64,000 nt of DNA from Paramecium sonneborni. Its lineage: Eukaryota > Ciliophora > Oligohymenophorea > Peniculida > Parameciidae. Positions within the stretch are counted from its first letter, which is position 1. Every line of letters begins with the position of its first letter. Of this stretch, positions 13,748 through 25,800 are shown piece after piece. The notes beneath the pieces were generated by a model, which did not search any database, had not been told where the DNA came from, and saw only the letters and a list, made by a program, of their open reading frames with translations. The stretch covers positions 2,932-66,931 of the forward strand of contig CAJJDN010000078.1 in the NCBI GenBank assembly GCA_905182985.1. The letters run 5' to 3'. Made by a program: the position numbers and the translations under genes.

Positions 13748-14532
13748 ATAACAGATAAATTTCTTATCAAATCTTTAAGATCTCTTCAAAGTTAGGGGAT
13801 AATTTTTCTTCACTGAAGGTAAAATTAGAACTTATAAAATTGATTAAGAGAATTAGTTTTTCTAATTCTTATAAAAGTGCTATTCGATCTCTAATATTAT
13901 TGGAGTCTTTTAAATTAAGTTTAAACTAATAAGATTAAAAAAGAGTTTAAACTAAAGGATTCTGTGACTACTTCTCCATAACAGAAAAAAATTTTAATAT
14001 AATTCAAAATTTTTTGAATCTAAATATAAATAAAAATGATAGATTTATTGTTGAAAATTATCACCTTTTTGAAGATATATAAAATTAACAAATAAATAGA
14101 CCATTAAATTAGTTAAAATCCATTTAAACAATAAAATCTCGATGTCAAGAATTTATTATACATTGATGAGAGATTTTTTATTTTACAAGAATAAACAATA
14201 ATTAGCAGATTTATAATTTTGATAAAACTTAATGAATTACAAGATTTATCAGGTAACGTAGAGTAAAAATGTACAAATTGTGCAAACTTATGAAGGCAAG
14301 GAGTACTAAAAAAATTTTTTATATGAAAGATACGATCTGAAAAATAATCATCATTCTTTAGGGGATAAGATAACAGTTACAATATTTAATTTTTTAAATG
14401 GGTAGGATGAATACGATAATGATTAGAAAATAAGTTATATTAGATAATTTCGTAATAAACCATCATAAATAATGAAGATCTTACAAGAGAGAGCCAAAAT
14501 TCTATATTAATAGTTTCCTTTTAATCAAGGTT

Positions 14533-15099
14533 TCAAAGGAAATAAATTGAATGTTTATAGGTGAATCAAATGTTAAGTTTATCGAAAGCTTTATTTATTA
14601 ATCAAACTCTTGGGCACATTTTTGTTAGTTTATGAAATTCCAAAAGAAAATTCATTAGGAATTAGGCCTATACAGTAATATTAATGTAAGAGAATTTATT
14701 CAGATTTTATGCTTAACATTATAATGTGATCCCATATAAATACTTAATAATTATTAAAATCTCCGTTTTTAAGTAGAAATCCAAAATTGTTTTAATTATT
14801 TTTTTACAACTAAACAAAGAGATAGTTATTATCTCTAATACTTAATGCCTTAATTTCGAAAATATAAGGATTCTAAAATTAGAAAGATTTTGTGATGTTT
14901 TGTAATTTGCCTTTTAAAATTCTGAGAAATCAACTATTAAATAGTATCTATTATATATATTCATCTTATAAAATTTAATTATAGGTACAGTAATCTTATT
15001 AAGGAGCTTAGAGTGTGAATATATATAATAACATAATTCTATCATTAGAATTAAGACCAATATTGTAGGATAGTTGATCTGGTATTACACTTATCGAAA
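14533..15099. repeat. Duplication 3, left copy
   Basis: These 567 bases recur at 15401-15968 with few substitutions. The left copy is followed by about 290 bases of different sequence and then a 12-base N gap; the right copy starts at the base after the gap. This is the same arrangement as in the two other duplications. Confidence 0.9.
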
Positions 15100-15388
15100 T
15101 ATTTCTAATGATTTAACTTTATTGATAATAGTGATAACCTTTTATAATTCACAAATGTGTGAAAAATATCACAGAAGATAGTATTTGATTTTAAAGATCT
15201 CTAGATTTCGAAAATTATATTCAAATAAATAGAAATAAATAAAAAAGTGAAAAAATTAATGATATCCAAATTAAAATAGAATATATTAAATATCTTAAGG
15301 TCTCTAAAAGATCTACACCATAAAATGATAAGAAGAGGATTTAGTTCCGATAATCTCTATCAAAGTGAAGTAGTTTTATTAAAAAAAA

Positions 15389-15400
15389 NNNNNNNNNNNN
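15389..15400. other. Assembly gap (12 N)
   Basis: A run of 12 N directly precedes the second copy of duplication 3. Confidence 0.97.
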
Positions 15401-15968
15401 TTCAAAGGAAATAAATTGAATGTTTATAGGTTAATCAAATGTTAAGTTTATCGAAAGCGTTATTTATTAATCAAACTCTTGGGCACATTTTTGTTAGTTT
15501 ATGAAATTCCAAAAAAAACTTCATTAGGAATTAGGCCTATACAGTAATACCAATGTAAGAGAATTTATTCAGATTTTATGCTTAACATTATAATGTGATC
15601 CCATATAAATACTTAATAATTATTAAAATCTCCGTTTTTAAAGTAGAAATCCAAAATTGTTTTAATTAGTTTTTTACAACTAAACAAAGAGATAGTTATT
15701 ATCTCTAATACTTAATGCCTTAATTTCGAAAATATAAGGATTCTAAAATTAGAAAGATTTTGTGATGTTTTATAATTTGCCTTTTAAAATTCTGAGAAAT
15801 CAACTATTAAATAGTATCTATTATATATATTCATCTTATAAAATTTAATTATAGGTACAGTAATATTATTAAGGAGCTTAGAGTGTGAATATATATATAA
15901 CATAATTCTATCCTGAGAATTAAGACCAATATTGTAGGATAGTTGATCTGGTATTACACTTATCGAAA
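15401..15968. repeat. Duplication 3, right copy
   Basis: This copy matches 14533-15099 and diverges abruptly after the TTATCGAAA motif at its right end. The two downstream sequences (15100-15388 and 15969 on) are unrelated. Confidence 0.9.
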
Positions 15969-17440
15969 ACCTAAATAAAATAAAAGTGATAAATTAGATT
16001 AATTATAATACAGCAATATCTAATAAAACATATAAAAGAATAGGAGGAAAATTCAAAAATTGTGATAGATAATATTAATTTCAAAAAGAATAAAATCTAA
16101 ATGAGTAAATAGTCATGTTGATAAAGTCATAACTAAAAGAAGGAATTCAAATCAAGGTTTTATTCATAATTTAGATGAAATTAATAATATTTTTGAAGAG
16201 AATTTCTATTAAAAATCTTTGCAACAAAAAATAAAATATTAAATTATGACGAGAGGGATCATACTATACCAATACTAAATTAAAAATTATGAATCGAAGT
16301 AGAAGCTAGTTGTAATTTACTCTAGAGGATTTTATAAGAATCAATTTCTAAGACTATAAAATAACATTTATAAAATTTATAAATAGATCTTAAATATATT
16401 TTCTTCTGAATTACTTCTATATCTAATAATTAACTTTAATATATCATCCAATGGCTATTATCATTTATAAATATTGATTAATAAATTGAAATAAATTTTA
16501 TTTAGAATATTAGTATTTTTATTACAATGATACTTAAATTCTTTTATAGATGAAATAATTCATCTATAAAAAGAATTTAATTCATAATACTTCAGATTAT
16601 TTTGATATAAAATTTTTCCTAATTTCTAATAGATATAGTAAAATATGATTAATTATTTCAGTTCTAATAGTTTATTTAAGAAAATAATAACTACATCATA
16701 CATATTTTCACTTCTTCGAATCTAATCTTAATTTCTTATATATAAAAATTAAAATCTCAATTTTCAAAAGCTTAAATATGAAATTTTTAAGTTTTTTGAT
16801 TTTTTTAGATCAATAATTTATCAAATTATTGTTTCATCATATTGCTTGAGCTTTCATAATATCATCTAATCATTAATAAGTAATATAAGTATGATATTAT
16901 TTTTTGAATATTGCTAAGTTTAAAAAAATCATTGAATTGCTAATTATATGAAGGAATCTTAAGAATTTTATGATGTCAGAATGATTTCTAATAAAATATA
17001 ATTCTGTCTTTATTCTAATTGCTGCGAATCAAGAAATAATCCTCAAGAATATTTTTTAGCATATTAGCAAGTAGTTTACTAAAGGAAACAAAATATTATG
17101 AAACCTCAAATATATCCAGATATAAATTCATAGTCATTTTTATTATTATCAGCCAAAAAAGAACAAAGATAAATGGTGGTATTAAAATTAAAATTATAGG
17201 AAAAAATTAAGCTAAATAGATTTAATTAAATAGCACAAATTAAATAGAATATTTTGTTTTTTCTTCATCAAATGGCCAGCATAAACATAAAAATATTAAT
17301 AATGAAAAAATAACTAATAAATAATACAATAATCAACTATTTTATAACAAGTTAAACACTCATGAAATATTTCATTTTCAGATATTCGTCTAAACACAAA
17401 TAATTTATTATTTTTTAATTCTAATTTATTATTTTTAATA
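15969..17440. other. AT-rich non-coding stretch
   Basis: No coding-like frame, RNA gene or repeat was recognised in this 1.5-kb interval on either strand. Confidence 0.4.
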
Positions 17441-17449
17441 AATCAAGAC

Positions 17450-17821
17450 ATGAAAAATTGCATTCTACAAATAAATAATTGTAAGTATTATTAAGGAATA
17501 CTCGATTAGAAGGTTAATATTATTAAAATTTCGAGGAATATCATAATACCCAAAAGCTAAATACATGAGGACTAGTAGGAAGATTTTGTAGAATAATATT
17601 TGGGAGATGTAGGGATAGCCTGCCGAATCATGAGATAAACCTACTAAGAGAAAGAGAAGAATAGTCAGTCATAGTAATATAAGATGAGTTACAATGATAA
17701 TCATAAATTTCAATTAATGAAAATTATGATTAAAAAAAATTAGACTATATTTGATAATTCATAATCTCAAAAGTCAGATCTAAGTATTAAAATATAGATA
17801 ATTAGAACCTACAAAAGTTGA
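17450..17821 (+). pseudogene. Open frame of 123 codons, possibly a gene remnant
   Basis: The frame runs from ATG to TGA in the ciliate code. It holds the least AT-rich segment of the left region, reading EDFVEQYLGDVGIACRIMR followed by a Gln/Lys/Ser-rich tail. The product is not recognised. It lies immediately upstream of an IQ-like fragment and a doublecortin-like fragment in the same orientation, so it may be the first piece of the same dead gene, or a chance frame with an exon inside. Confidence 0.3.
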
Positions 17822-17844
17822 TTGCAATACTTTTTTTGAAAATT

Positions 17845-17973
17845 ATGTTTAATACCAAATTAAGCTAATATTCTGATGATTAAGAATTATATGGAGCAAT
17901 ATAAATTATTAAAAATAGTTATAGAGTATTATATAGATATGGTCTTGAAGCAATGTAAATTTATAATTATTGA
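17845..17973 (+). pseudogene. IQ-motif-like coding fragment
   Basis: A frame of 42 codons contains AIQIIKNSYRVLYRYGLEAM. This has the spacing of a calmodulin-binding IQ motif (IQ...hR..hYR...). It ends at TGA and is separated by frame changes from its neighbours, so it is read as part of a decayed gene running from about 17.4 to 18.4 kb. Confidence 0.35.
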
Positions 17974-17999
17974 TTTAAGCTTAGTAGGAATTGAATTGA

Positions 18000-18254
18000 T
18001 TATTACTAAACCATAAACTTAGAATATATGCAGCTGAGATTTTTGATGAAGGTACCCCTCTGTTCATTAGACCAAAATATGTTTCTTTTGAAATTCTTAT
18101 CTAGAGAATTCTAGAACGTCTTAATCTCAAATTTAAACTAATATGTAGAAAATTTAATTCCGATTTATTCTACCTAGAGAATCCAAAACTATGTGACTGA
18201 GAGAAACCACCTAGTGGGCAAACCCATATTTATCTTTCAGAGACAATATTTTGA
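18000..18254 (+). pseudogene. Doublecortin-like domain remnant
   Basis: In one frame, after an upstream TGA, the sequence reads KLRIYAAEIFDEGTPLFIRP, then VSFEILIQRILERLNL, then, after an in-frame TGA at 18198-18200, PSGQTHIYLSETIF. Doublecortin domains follow the order R-hY-NGD-G-hhh-R, SFE-LL--hT--L-L, a variable loop, then DG--YhhhG-E-F, and the fragment keeps that order. Assignment is by eye. The in-frame TGA and a frame change after 18254 make it a pseudogene. Loops and the usual NGD motif are poorly kept, so other ubiquitin-like folds are possible. Confidence 0.4.
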
Positions 18255-18672
18255 ATGATCTTAAACTTAAGAATAAAATCGAAAATTTCTAAAAAAGCAT
18301 TATCAATTTAATTCAATTTTTATGATATTCAAAAATTAATAAGACTAATTGAAGACTACTTGATCTACTTGAACATCTGTCTAGGTTACTGAAATTACTA
18401 ATTATTCCTGCTTAAATAACTTTTTCTCAAATCGAATTTAATACTATATTTATAAATCAGTAGAATTCGAACAATTGTGCTAAAATTTATATGTTTTTTT
18501 TATGTCTTACTCATAACAATGTAAAAAATAAGAGAGCAAATTTTTGTTTAAACTGCATTAAAAATTAATCTTGAAAGTAATATGAGAAATGGATTAAGTT
18601 ATGTAAAAAATTTTCGATTTATTTTATTAAATGCTTAAGACTTCATCTTGTATTTATATTTTTATTTTAGGT

Positions 18673-21377
18673 TCAAGAAAATTTGTAATCTAATAAGATT
18701 TTAGGCTTTTTATCAACAATGAATTAATTACTAGTATATAAACAAAATTTACTATTTTAGCATTGTCCTTAGTTGAAAACCTAATTTAGCCCACAAATTG
18801 AATAACATTTAGATTATATTAAAATGTAGCCATCCTAACATTTTAAACATTTTCCTTTAACACAAAATGAGCATGAGTATTCGCAATCGTATAAACAAAA
18901 ATGACAACCATCTCCTTTAACCAAGTTCCCATCATCGCATTATTCATCATTTGCTACTATTCCATCCCCACAAATAGAAATACATTTGTTTCCAATTAAG
19001 TGATAACCATTCTTACAAGAAAAGCATTCAAATCCATCAACTTTATCACAAATATGACAATTAAGTGTTGAACATTTATAGCAAAAAGGATCTGGTTCGT
19101 AAGAAGTATAGCCTACTTTACAAATACAATAGCCATTAGAATAAATACGATTAAGGCTAGAAGAGCATTCTGTACACCATAAAAAACTTGAACATTGTTC
19201 ACATTCAATAGGGCAATCAAAACAATAATTAGATTATTCATATTAATCTTTTTTACATATGCATCCTAATTTAGATTTAATAAACGAATCTTAACATGTT
19301 AAACAGTAATATTAAGATGAACACGTTAAACATGATGCTGGACATGAATAACATTATAAAGATTTCTAATCAAAATATTAGTTATTATTGCATTCTGCTT
19401 AAGAAAACTTAACTATGTTTGGATTGTAATCAGGATCCCACTAATTGCAATCATTTTAGTTAGTACATTGTAAGCAATAAGGCTTACAATAATGAACTGC
19501 TATATAATAATCATAAAACCCACAATAGGTTTGCTAAGGTTCATTTTGTGAGCCAAAACATTCCCATTGCATAATTAATGATTATTCAGAATGTTTAATA
19601 CTTTCTTAAATTTTTTGTATTTAAGAAGAACCCTTTTTTATAATTACAGGATCATTTGATCCAATAGTATAGATAAATTGACTGGTTGCAGGAAAAGATG
19701 GTCCAAATAGTATATAAAACCCAATAGTTATGCCATGATGAGGTTGAGGGATTTAATGAACTCTAGAAAATTTAATTTAAGCCCAAATTAGTTAACCTCC
19801 AAAAATCCTTTTATTGTTATAGACTGAATATAAGATATCTGATCCTTTCATGAGATTTTTTCCATTTTATGAGATAATAGTATATTGTGAAAATTAACTA
19901 GGGTCATTTGTAAAATCTTTATATTCTTATATTAAATATTTAGAATCTAAGGATATTTAAAATAATACAAGGGGTTTCATCATCAAACTCTTAACAATAA
20001 GAACCATTTATCTTTTAATGAGGATTCAAGCAACGCGAGCATTAACCATCTTTGTATTTGTAATAAGATGGTTTGCATGTTTAGCATATAAATGGTAATT
20101 CACATGATTCACAAAATTGTGGGCAATATCCCGAACTGACATAAATTTACTCGTATGCCCAAGATGCAGAAGCATCACTAAATTTTTATAATTAAATGTA
20201 CCCATAATTTCCTACAATACCCAAAGTGAAGGGATATGAAGGAATATCTACAAACATATATAAATAATAAGCATGACATGAATTATAATTCTAATAATTT
20301 TTTAGAACTTCTTTTTAAGCTAATTTTAATTTATGATATTTAATTGAAGAGCCTTCATTATAAATAGAACCTTGGTAAGTGTTATTAATATTCAATTAAA
20401 TGCTACTTCCTGATGGAATATCGTTGAATAGCATTAAAGTTACCTTGATACCTACTAAATAGGTTCCATAATCTTGAGATAGCTCCGTTATCAATCTTTC
20501 TGTTCCTTAATTAAATTGAAAAATTCCTAACATATTCCCTCTTCACTCATAACTAAAAAAGATAGGTTGTTGATCAGTGTTTTTGAAATCTTAAAGAATT
20601 TACATCTTAGGCCTTTCAGAGAGAAAATGATAATCAGCAAAAAGTAGTACCAAGCCTTTTTAATAAAATAAAAATATACTTGGGTAGTATTGGCATTAAT
20701 TGTTAGAGTAAAATGGGTAAAGATAATCACACGCATCTCTGCATCCAACTTTAGGTATTAAAACCATATTTTAAGGACACTGATTACAAACCCCATTTTA
20801 AGAAGTTCCATCAAAACATTTAATACATTAATTAAATTCAGGGCCAAAACAACTAGCACATAAATAATGGCATTAACTTTTTGATATTAAAATATTCTTT
20901 AATGAAATCTATGCATTTCCTTAATGTGAAATATTAAACTACATTTGGCTGGTTTGCGAATTTTCTAGAGTTACATTATAAGTTCTAATTTCTGCATAGT
21001 ATGAATCGCAAAACAATACCAAGTTATCCAACTATAAAGTTGATTGATGAGAAAATGTAAATACTTCATTTCCGAATTAAAAAAATTATTTACTCATTCT
21101 ACCATATACCTTGGAAATATATATCGAAAGATATGTGAGAACCTTTCTCTAGCGTTATACTGTTTACTTAAGTGATTGAGGGATGATCTTTATTTATGAC
21201 TAATATTTTAAATTATGGTTAAGTGCATGTTATGATATATGTACCATTTGTCGCAACTTCTTTAAATTATGAAATACTCTCATCATTAATCAAATATTTG
21301 TCAAATATTACCCATTATGAAAGATGTTAATATAACATCAAAAATAAAATCAAATCTTAAATTCTTGCCTTAATCAT
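18673..21377 (-). pseudogene. Damaged Cys-rich secreted protein gene (DUF4215/furin-like), paralogue of the gene at 38189-44650
   Basis: Read with TAA/TAG as Gln, the gene starts at ATG 21377 with a signal-like hydrophobic N-terminus (LILFLM) and ends at TGA 18673. Two short introns, 20656-20679 and 19947-19968, sit at the same places as two introns of the intact paralogue. The order is an N-terminal globular part, a Cys-rich furin-like segment, a second globular part, more Cys-rich sequence, then one DUF4215-type repeat (ICGDGIVANDEQCDDGN) near the end. Two lesions are visible: a surplus A in the A7 run at 21079-21085, and an in-frame TGA at 20543-20545. Restoring the frame gives about 885 codons. 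It lacks the repeat array and membrane spans of its paralogue. The frameshift may be a base-call error; the TGA is not in a homopolymer, so I favour a pseudogene. Confidence 0.7.
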
Positions 21378-22809
21378 TCAATTAAAATATTTAATAAGAG
21401 TAGTATAATGGAATATATTTTGAATTTGTAATTGAAAAGACCTAAGTTTTCAAATTTAATAATTATAATACGAAATTTGATATATTTAAAACTTTGAGAA
21501 CTTTATTTATTTAGAGGTAATGTCCAATTTTATTGAATTTTTATTGATGGTGGATAATACGAGAGTTATAATGAAAAAATAATAGGGTTTTGATTAGAAT
21601 TAGATGAAAGGTTCAAGAAGGGTTAATAAATCTTTTAAAATGGGGAATATAATATTTATGGTATGAAGATAAGAAGATTGGGTATAAAGTATAATGATTA
21701 GACAATTAATTAAAAAAGAAATTCAAATATTAGTAATAGGGAGTGGATCATATAATGATTCTTTAAGAATTAAGTTTGGAAGATAGAAAGAGTTGAATAA
21801 TTAGTAGATTTTAATTAAAATATGTACGGCGAATAGAATTTAAAAATGAAGAAAATTAATCTATAGGTAAAAATCGATATTAAGCCAAGTGAGAAACTAA
21901 AGTATTGAGGTATGATAATTAAATGTTTATTTAATAGAGGAAATTTTTTAGATGATTTTCATTTTATATGTCCAAAAGATTTCTGAAGCTCATTTCTCGT
22001 TTCTAATATACTCATCTTATGAATTGTTAAACTAATTTGAAATTATTTACTTGAAGCAAATAAACATTTCTTCTAAAAGAGGGTTTATCAAAAATGATTT
22101 GCCTATTAATTATACCAGTTTATATTTTTTATTTTGCAAACAATATATAAATATTGTTCTTTAGATAGAGTTTTTGCTAAAGAATCTTAATAGAAACATA
22201 CCAGAACCAAAGCATCAATAATTATGGGGATCAATTTGCATTTCTTGAAAATTTATCATCAAATTCAAGATTAAACACTACTTTGTGTTCGTTATGCTTA
22301 TATATTATAATTATCAATGATAATTGTTCTTGTGGTATTTATAATTTTTATTTAATTTGTAAACAAATTTTCTTTCATTTTTAGTAGAAATTAAAAGTTT
22401 TCTATTTCTGTTATATCTCTTTAACAATAATAAAACTCTTATTTTTAAGTTTAATTATTTTTTTATCATCTATATAAGTACAAATATTGATAGAAATCTC
22501 ATATCCATATTTAACAATTATTCTCATTTTCATCCATAGAAGACTGAAAATCTAAATAAAAGGAGAATAATAAATAAATTATTACATTTTTTTGTTCTAA
22601 GCCGCATTTTAAATTAAAATAATATTTTTGTATGGGTCTTTTATAATATTAGAATATCAATTTAAATTTGTACAAAACTCTGATAAACATCGAGAAATAT
22701 GATATAAAATAATGAAAAGCGAAAAAATAGGTTATTTTATAATATTTAATTCCTTATTTAATAGGTTTATTAAGAATATAGAAGTAATATTTTAATAGCA
22801 ATTAATTAA
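21378..22809. other. Intergenic region between divergent genes
   Basis: This separates two divergently transcribed surface-protein genes and so contains both their promoters, which I cannot pinpoint. It includes a decayed repeat-protein fragment at about 21538-21970. Confidence 0.6.
21538..21970 (+). pseudogene. Remnant of a GGGSYD/KIGKW-type repeat protein
   Basis: One frame gives QIFQNGEYNIYGMKIRRLGI. Another frame gives IGSGSYNDSLRIKFGR, and further on GGMYDN-like and YGEQNLKMKKI pieces appear. From memory, many Paramecium proteins have repeats alternating an NGEY..G.KVGRWDI element with an IGGGSYD...KIGKWIEL element, and these pieces fit that alternation. Several TGA codons and frame changes break it, so it is dead. 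No upstream domain of the former gene was found. Confidence 0.45.
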
Positions 22810-25800
22810 ATGATAAGGTTTTATTTTCTCCATTTACTCATATCGCTAGCATATCAAATTGAAATCAACATCTTGGATCCTCAAAATTAAGTATATTACT
22901 AAACACAATTACTAAAAGATGATGATTTCACAATGAATAATTTTTTAGTTTATGGTTTGTGGTCTAAATATAATCCACTTAGCAATATAAGATAGACTGG
23001 AGAAGTAGGAATGTTTGAGAGTGACTGTTTTTAGCTTCACAATGCCATATCTATTTATAATAAAAGTTTAAATCTGATATACTATGATTGTTTAAATTAT
23101 CAAACAAAAAAGATTTTTAAAGAAATTTAATTCATTGATAATATAAATGAATAGAATAATTTGAAAGCAAATATAGATGTTTTTGAATATGAAAATATTT
23201 GGTATTTCTTTGGAATTTTTTAATAACCAAACTTAAATAAGTTAGAAATAATCATCTAAACATTATCAAAAATTATTCTTCGCAAGATATTGCAAGCAAA
23301 ACTTCCATTTTCAGATATGGAATTACAATTAACTTTTGGTGGTAGTTTGATTGTAGGTAATTCAAAAATTGACATGATTAAAGAAGGAACAAAATTTTCT
23401 TATTTTCCTGGATCTATTATAGTTGGTGAGTTTATTATTGATAAAAAATAACCAAAATTTGATATAGACACTTATTCGATGTTTATTTTAGGAAGTCAAG
23501 CTTATTGTTAATGTTAATAGAATGAAGATAGTTAAATTCCTGATATTGATTTGAATTAATTAAATTAAAGAATTTATTTATCTGAGAACCTGAATTGCGA
23601 CTTTTTTTTATTGTAGGGGTGGATTAAAATAACAGAGAGTGTTAGTTTTAGTGGTGAATTTGTTTATTAGCTAATTAAACTCACATCTAATATTGAGAAT
23701 TCATAATTATCTAATTAAAACCTTTCTCCTTTCTAATTATTCTATCAAATATCAAATTAATAAAATTAGATCATAGTAACTACTTATAGCTATACATTTC
23801 CTAGTGTAACTTTAGATTTTTCAAATGATCCTTTTCTTATTGTTAAAGAATTTAATATTCAAGACGAACTATCTTTATGGCATAAACTGGAAGTTCAAAA
23901 TAAAGAAAATAATATAAATGTTTAAATTAGCTTTTATAAAGATGGAAATTTTTATTCTTCTTATTCACATGATTTTAATGTACTATTATTTAAACGAAAT
24001 CAATTTAAATTAGAATATGGTAATTTATTATAAGATTCTATGAATTATCTTAATTTTGAACTTAGAAGTTTTGTATTCACAATTTGTGATCAAAATTTAG
24101 AAAATTAAATTTGTCATTAAAGTTGCAAGACTTGTGATGGATATTAAGATGAAAATTGTTTAACATGTTCTGAAGAATCTTAAAGAATTTTTTAATTGAA
24201 AAGTAAAGCTTGTGTTTGCCCTTATAATACTATTGATATAGGAACTTGTTATTCTTTAAACGATTCTTAATTTGAATTGATTGAAGATAAAGGTATAAGA
24301 AATCAATGCTAATATGGTTATTTTGAATTTGAATATGAATGCTTAAGATGGTATTAATAAAATTATTTTAGTCCTTCAATTATTCGCAAAGATTTTATAA
24401 CTTGTTTAGAATGTCTTTAACAACCAAAGACTTGGAGTATGTATCCAATATGTGAAACTACTCTATACACTAACTTAGATGGTAGTGTGTCAGAATAAAC
24501 AAATGATATAGATTTTAATTATTATGTTTATGATGGTGTAGATTTGTCGTATGCTATTTTTCAATAAGAATATACAGTTAAATTAAGCAATTGGATGATT
24601 GATTATGAACAAAAGATTTTAAGATTCAAACATTTTTGTTCTTTTGATAAACCAGAATGTTATAAATGTATTCTACCAGGCTGTTATAAATGCCATCTTT
24701 CTATAGAAGGCTTAAAATGTGTTCAATCCTAAATAGGATAATAATAAGTTAATGATTATATGTTACCTTCATCATTCAATATGCTAGTACCTTGCCTTTC
24801 TCCAAATTATATTACATTTAATAAAATTTGTAAACTTTGCCCAATTAAAAATTGCAAATATTGTTTTGATTATGTAGATTCTGATTTATCTAAGTGTACT
24901 CTTTATAAAAATTTTTAAAAATTTGAAGAAGAAAGTATGAAAGTAGGTTGTGCTTTATGCCAGAAAAATTACTCTTTTGATTTTACACTAAATTTATGCA
25001 AATAAATAGAACCTCAAATATAAAATTGTTTAAGATCCTTTATCAATTTAGAAGGGTAAGAAGTTTGTACATTATCCTCTATTAATGATTTTAGTATATC
25101 TCCTGAAGTATTAAATTGCTAATAATATTACTCATACTGTTTGTAATGTATTTTACTTCCAGATTAAACCATATAATGCATTATTTGTTAGCCTGGTTAC
25201 ACAAATTCTTAATAAGGAGGTGGTTGTTATTCTAATACAAAACCAAATGCTATTACGGTAATATAAGGAGACATTTATGATCAAGATGCTTGGGTTTGGT
25301 TAGTCTAAAGTTTTATTATGCAATTCTTGCCTAATTAATATTATTATCCTAAAACATACAATATTTAGGAAATTCCAATAGAATGTTAAGAAGGATATGA
25401 AGTATCCATTTTTGGTGAATGTATAAAATAATGTAGCTTCGATTGCAAAATATGTAAAAAGTTTATGGATTACATGTTTATTTGTAAGAAGTGCTCATTA
25501 AACTTATTAAAATTGCCAATTAAAAATTAAAAACAAGGCTAATGTGTTACTTGTCCCTAATTATGTGAGGTATGCTCCGATTCTTAATAAGATGACGGAT
25601 AAACTTAGCTTTGCTTAAAACCAATTTATGATGCTCATGTAACTATTGATCCATACTTACAAAAAGCAAAATATTGTTTTACCGAAAATTGTTTTACTCA
25701 TTTTAAATTAACAGTTATTTAAAAATTAAATGATTATTGTTTCCTAACTTATTTTGAAACTATAATTGCTATAGACGAAATGTAAATTACTTATAGTAAC

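Noticed and set aside
20527..20748. A 73-codon minus-strand standard-code ORF
   Set aside because: It is a shadow frame of the damaged Cys-rich gene, whose real frame and intron pass through here.
21079..21140. A 46-nt or 30-nt intron explaining the frame change near the start of the damaged Cys-rich gene
   Set aside because: The intact paralogue aligns through this point without a gap, and removing the 30-nt candidate leaves the wrong frame. One surplus base in the A7 run explains it better.
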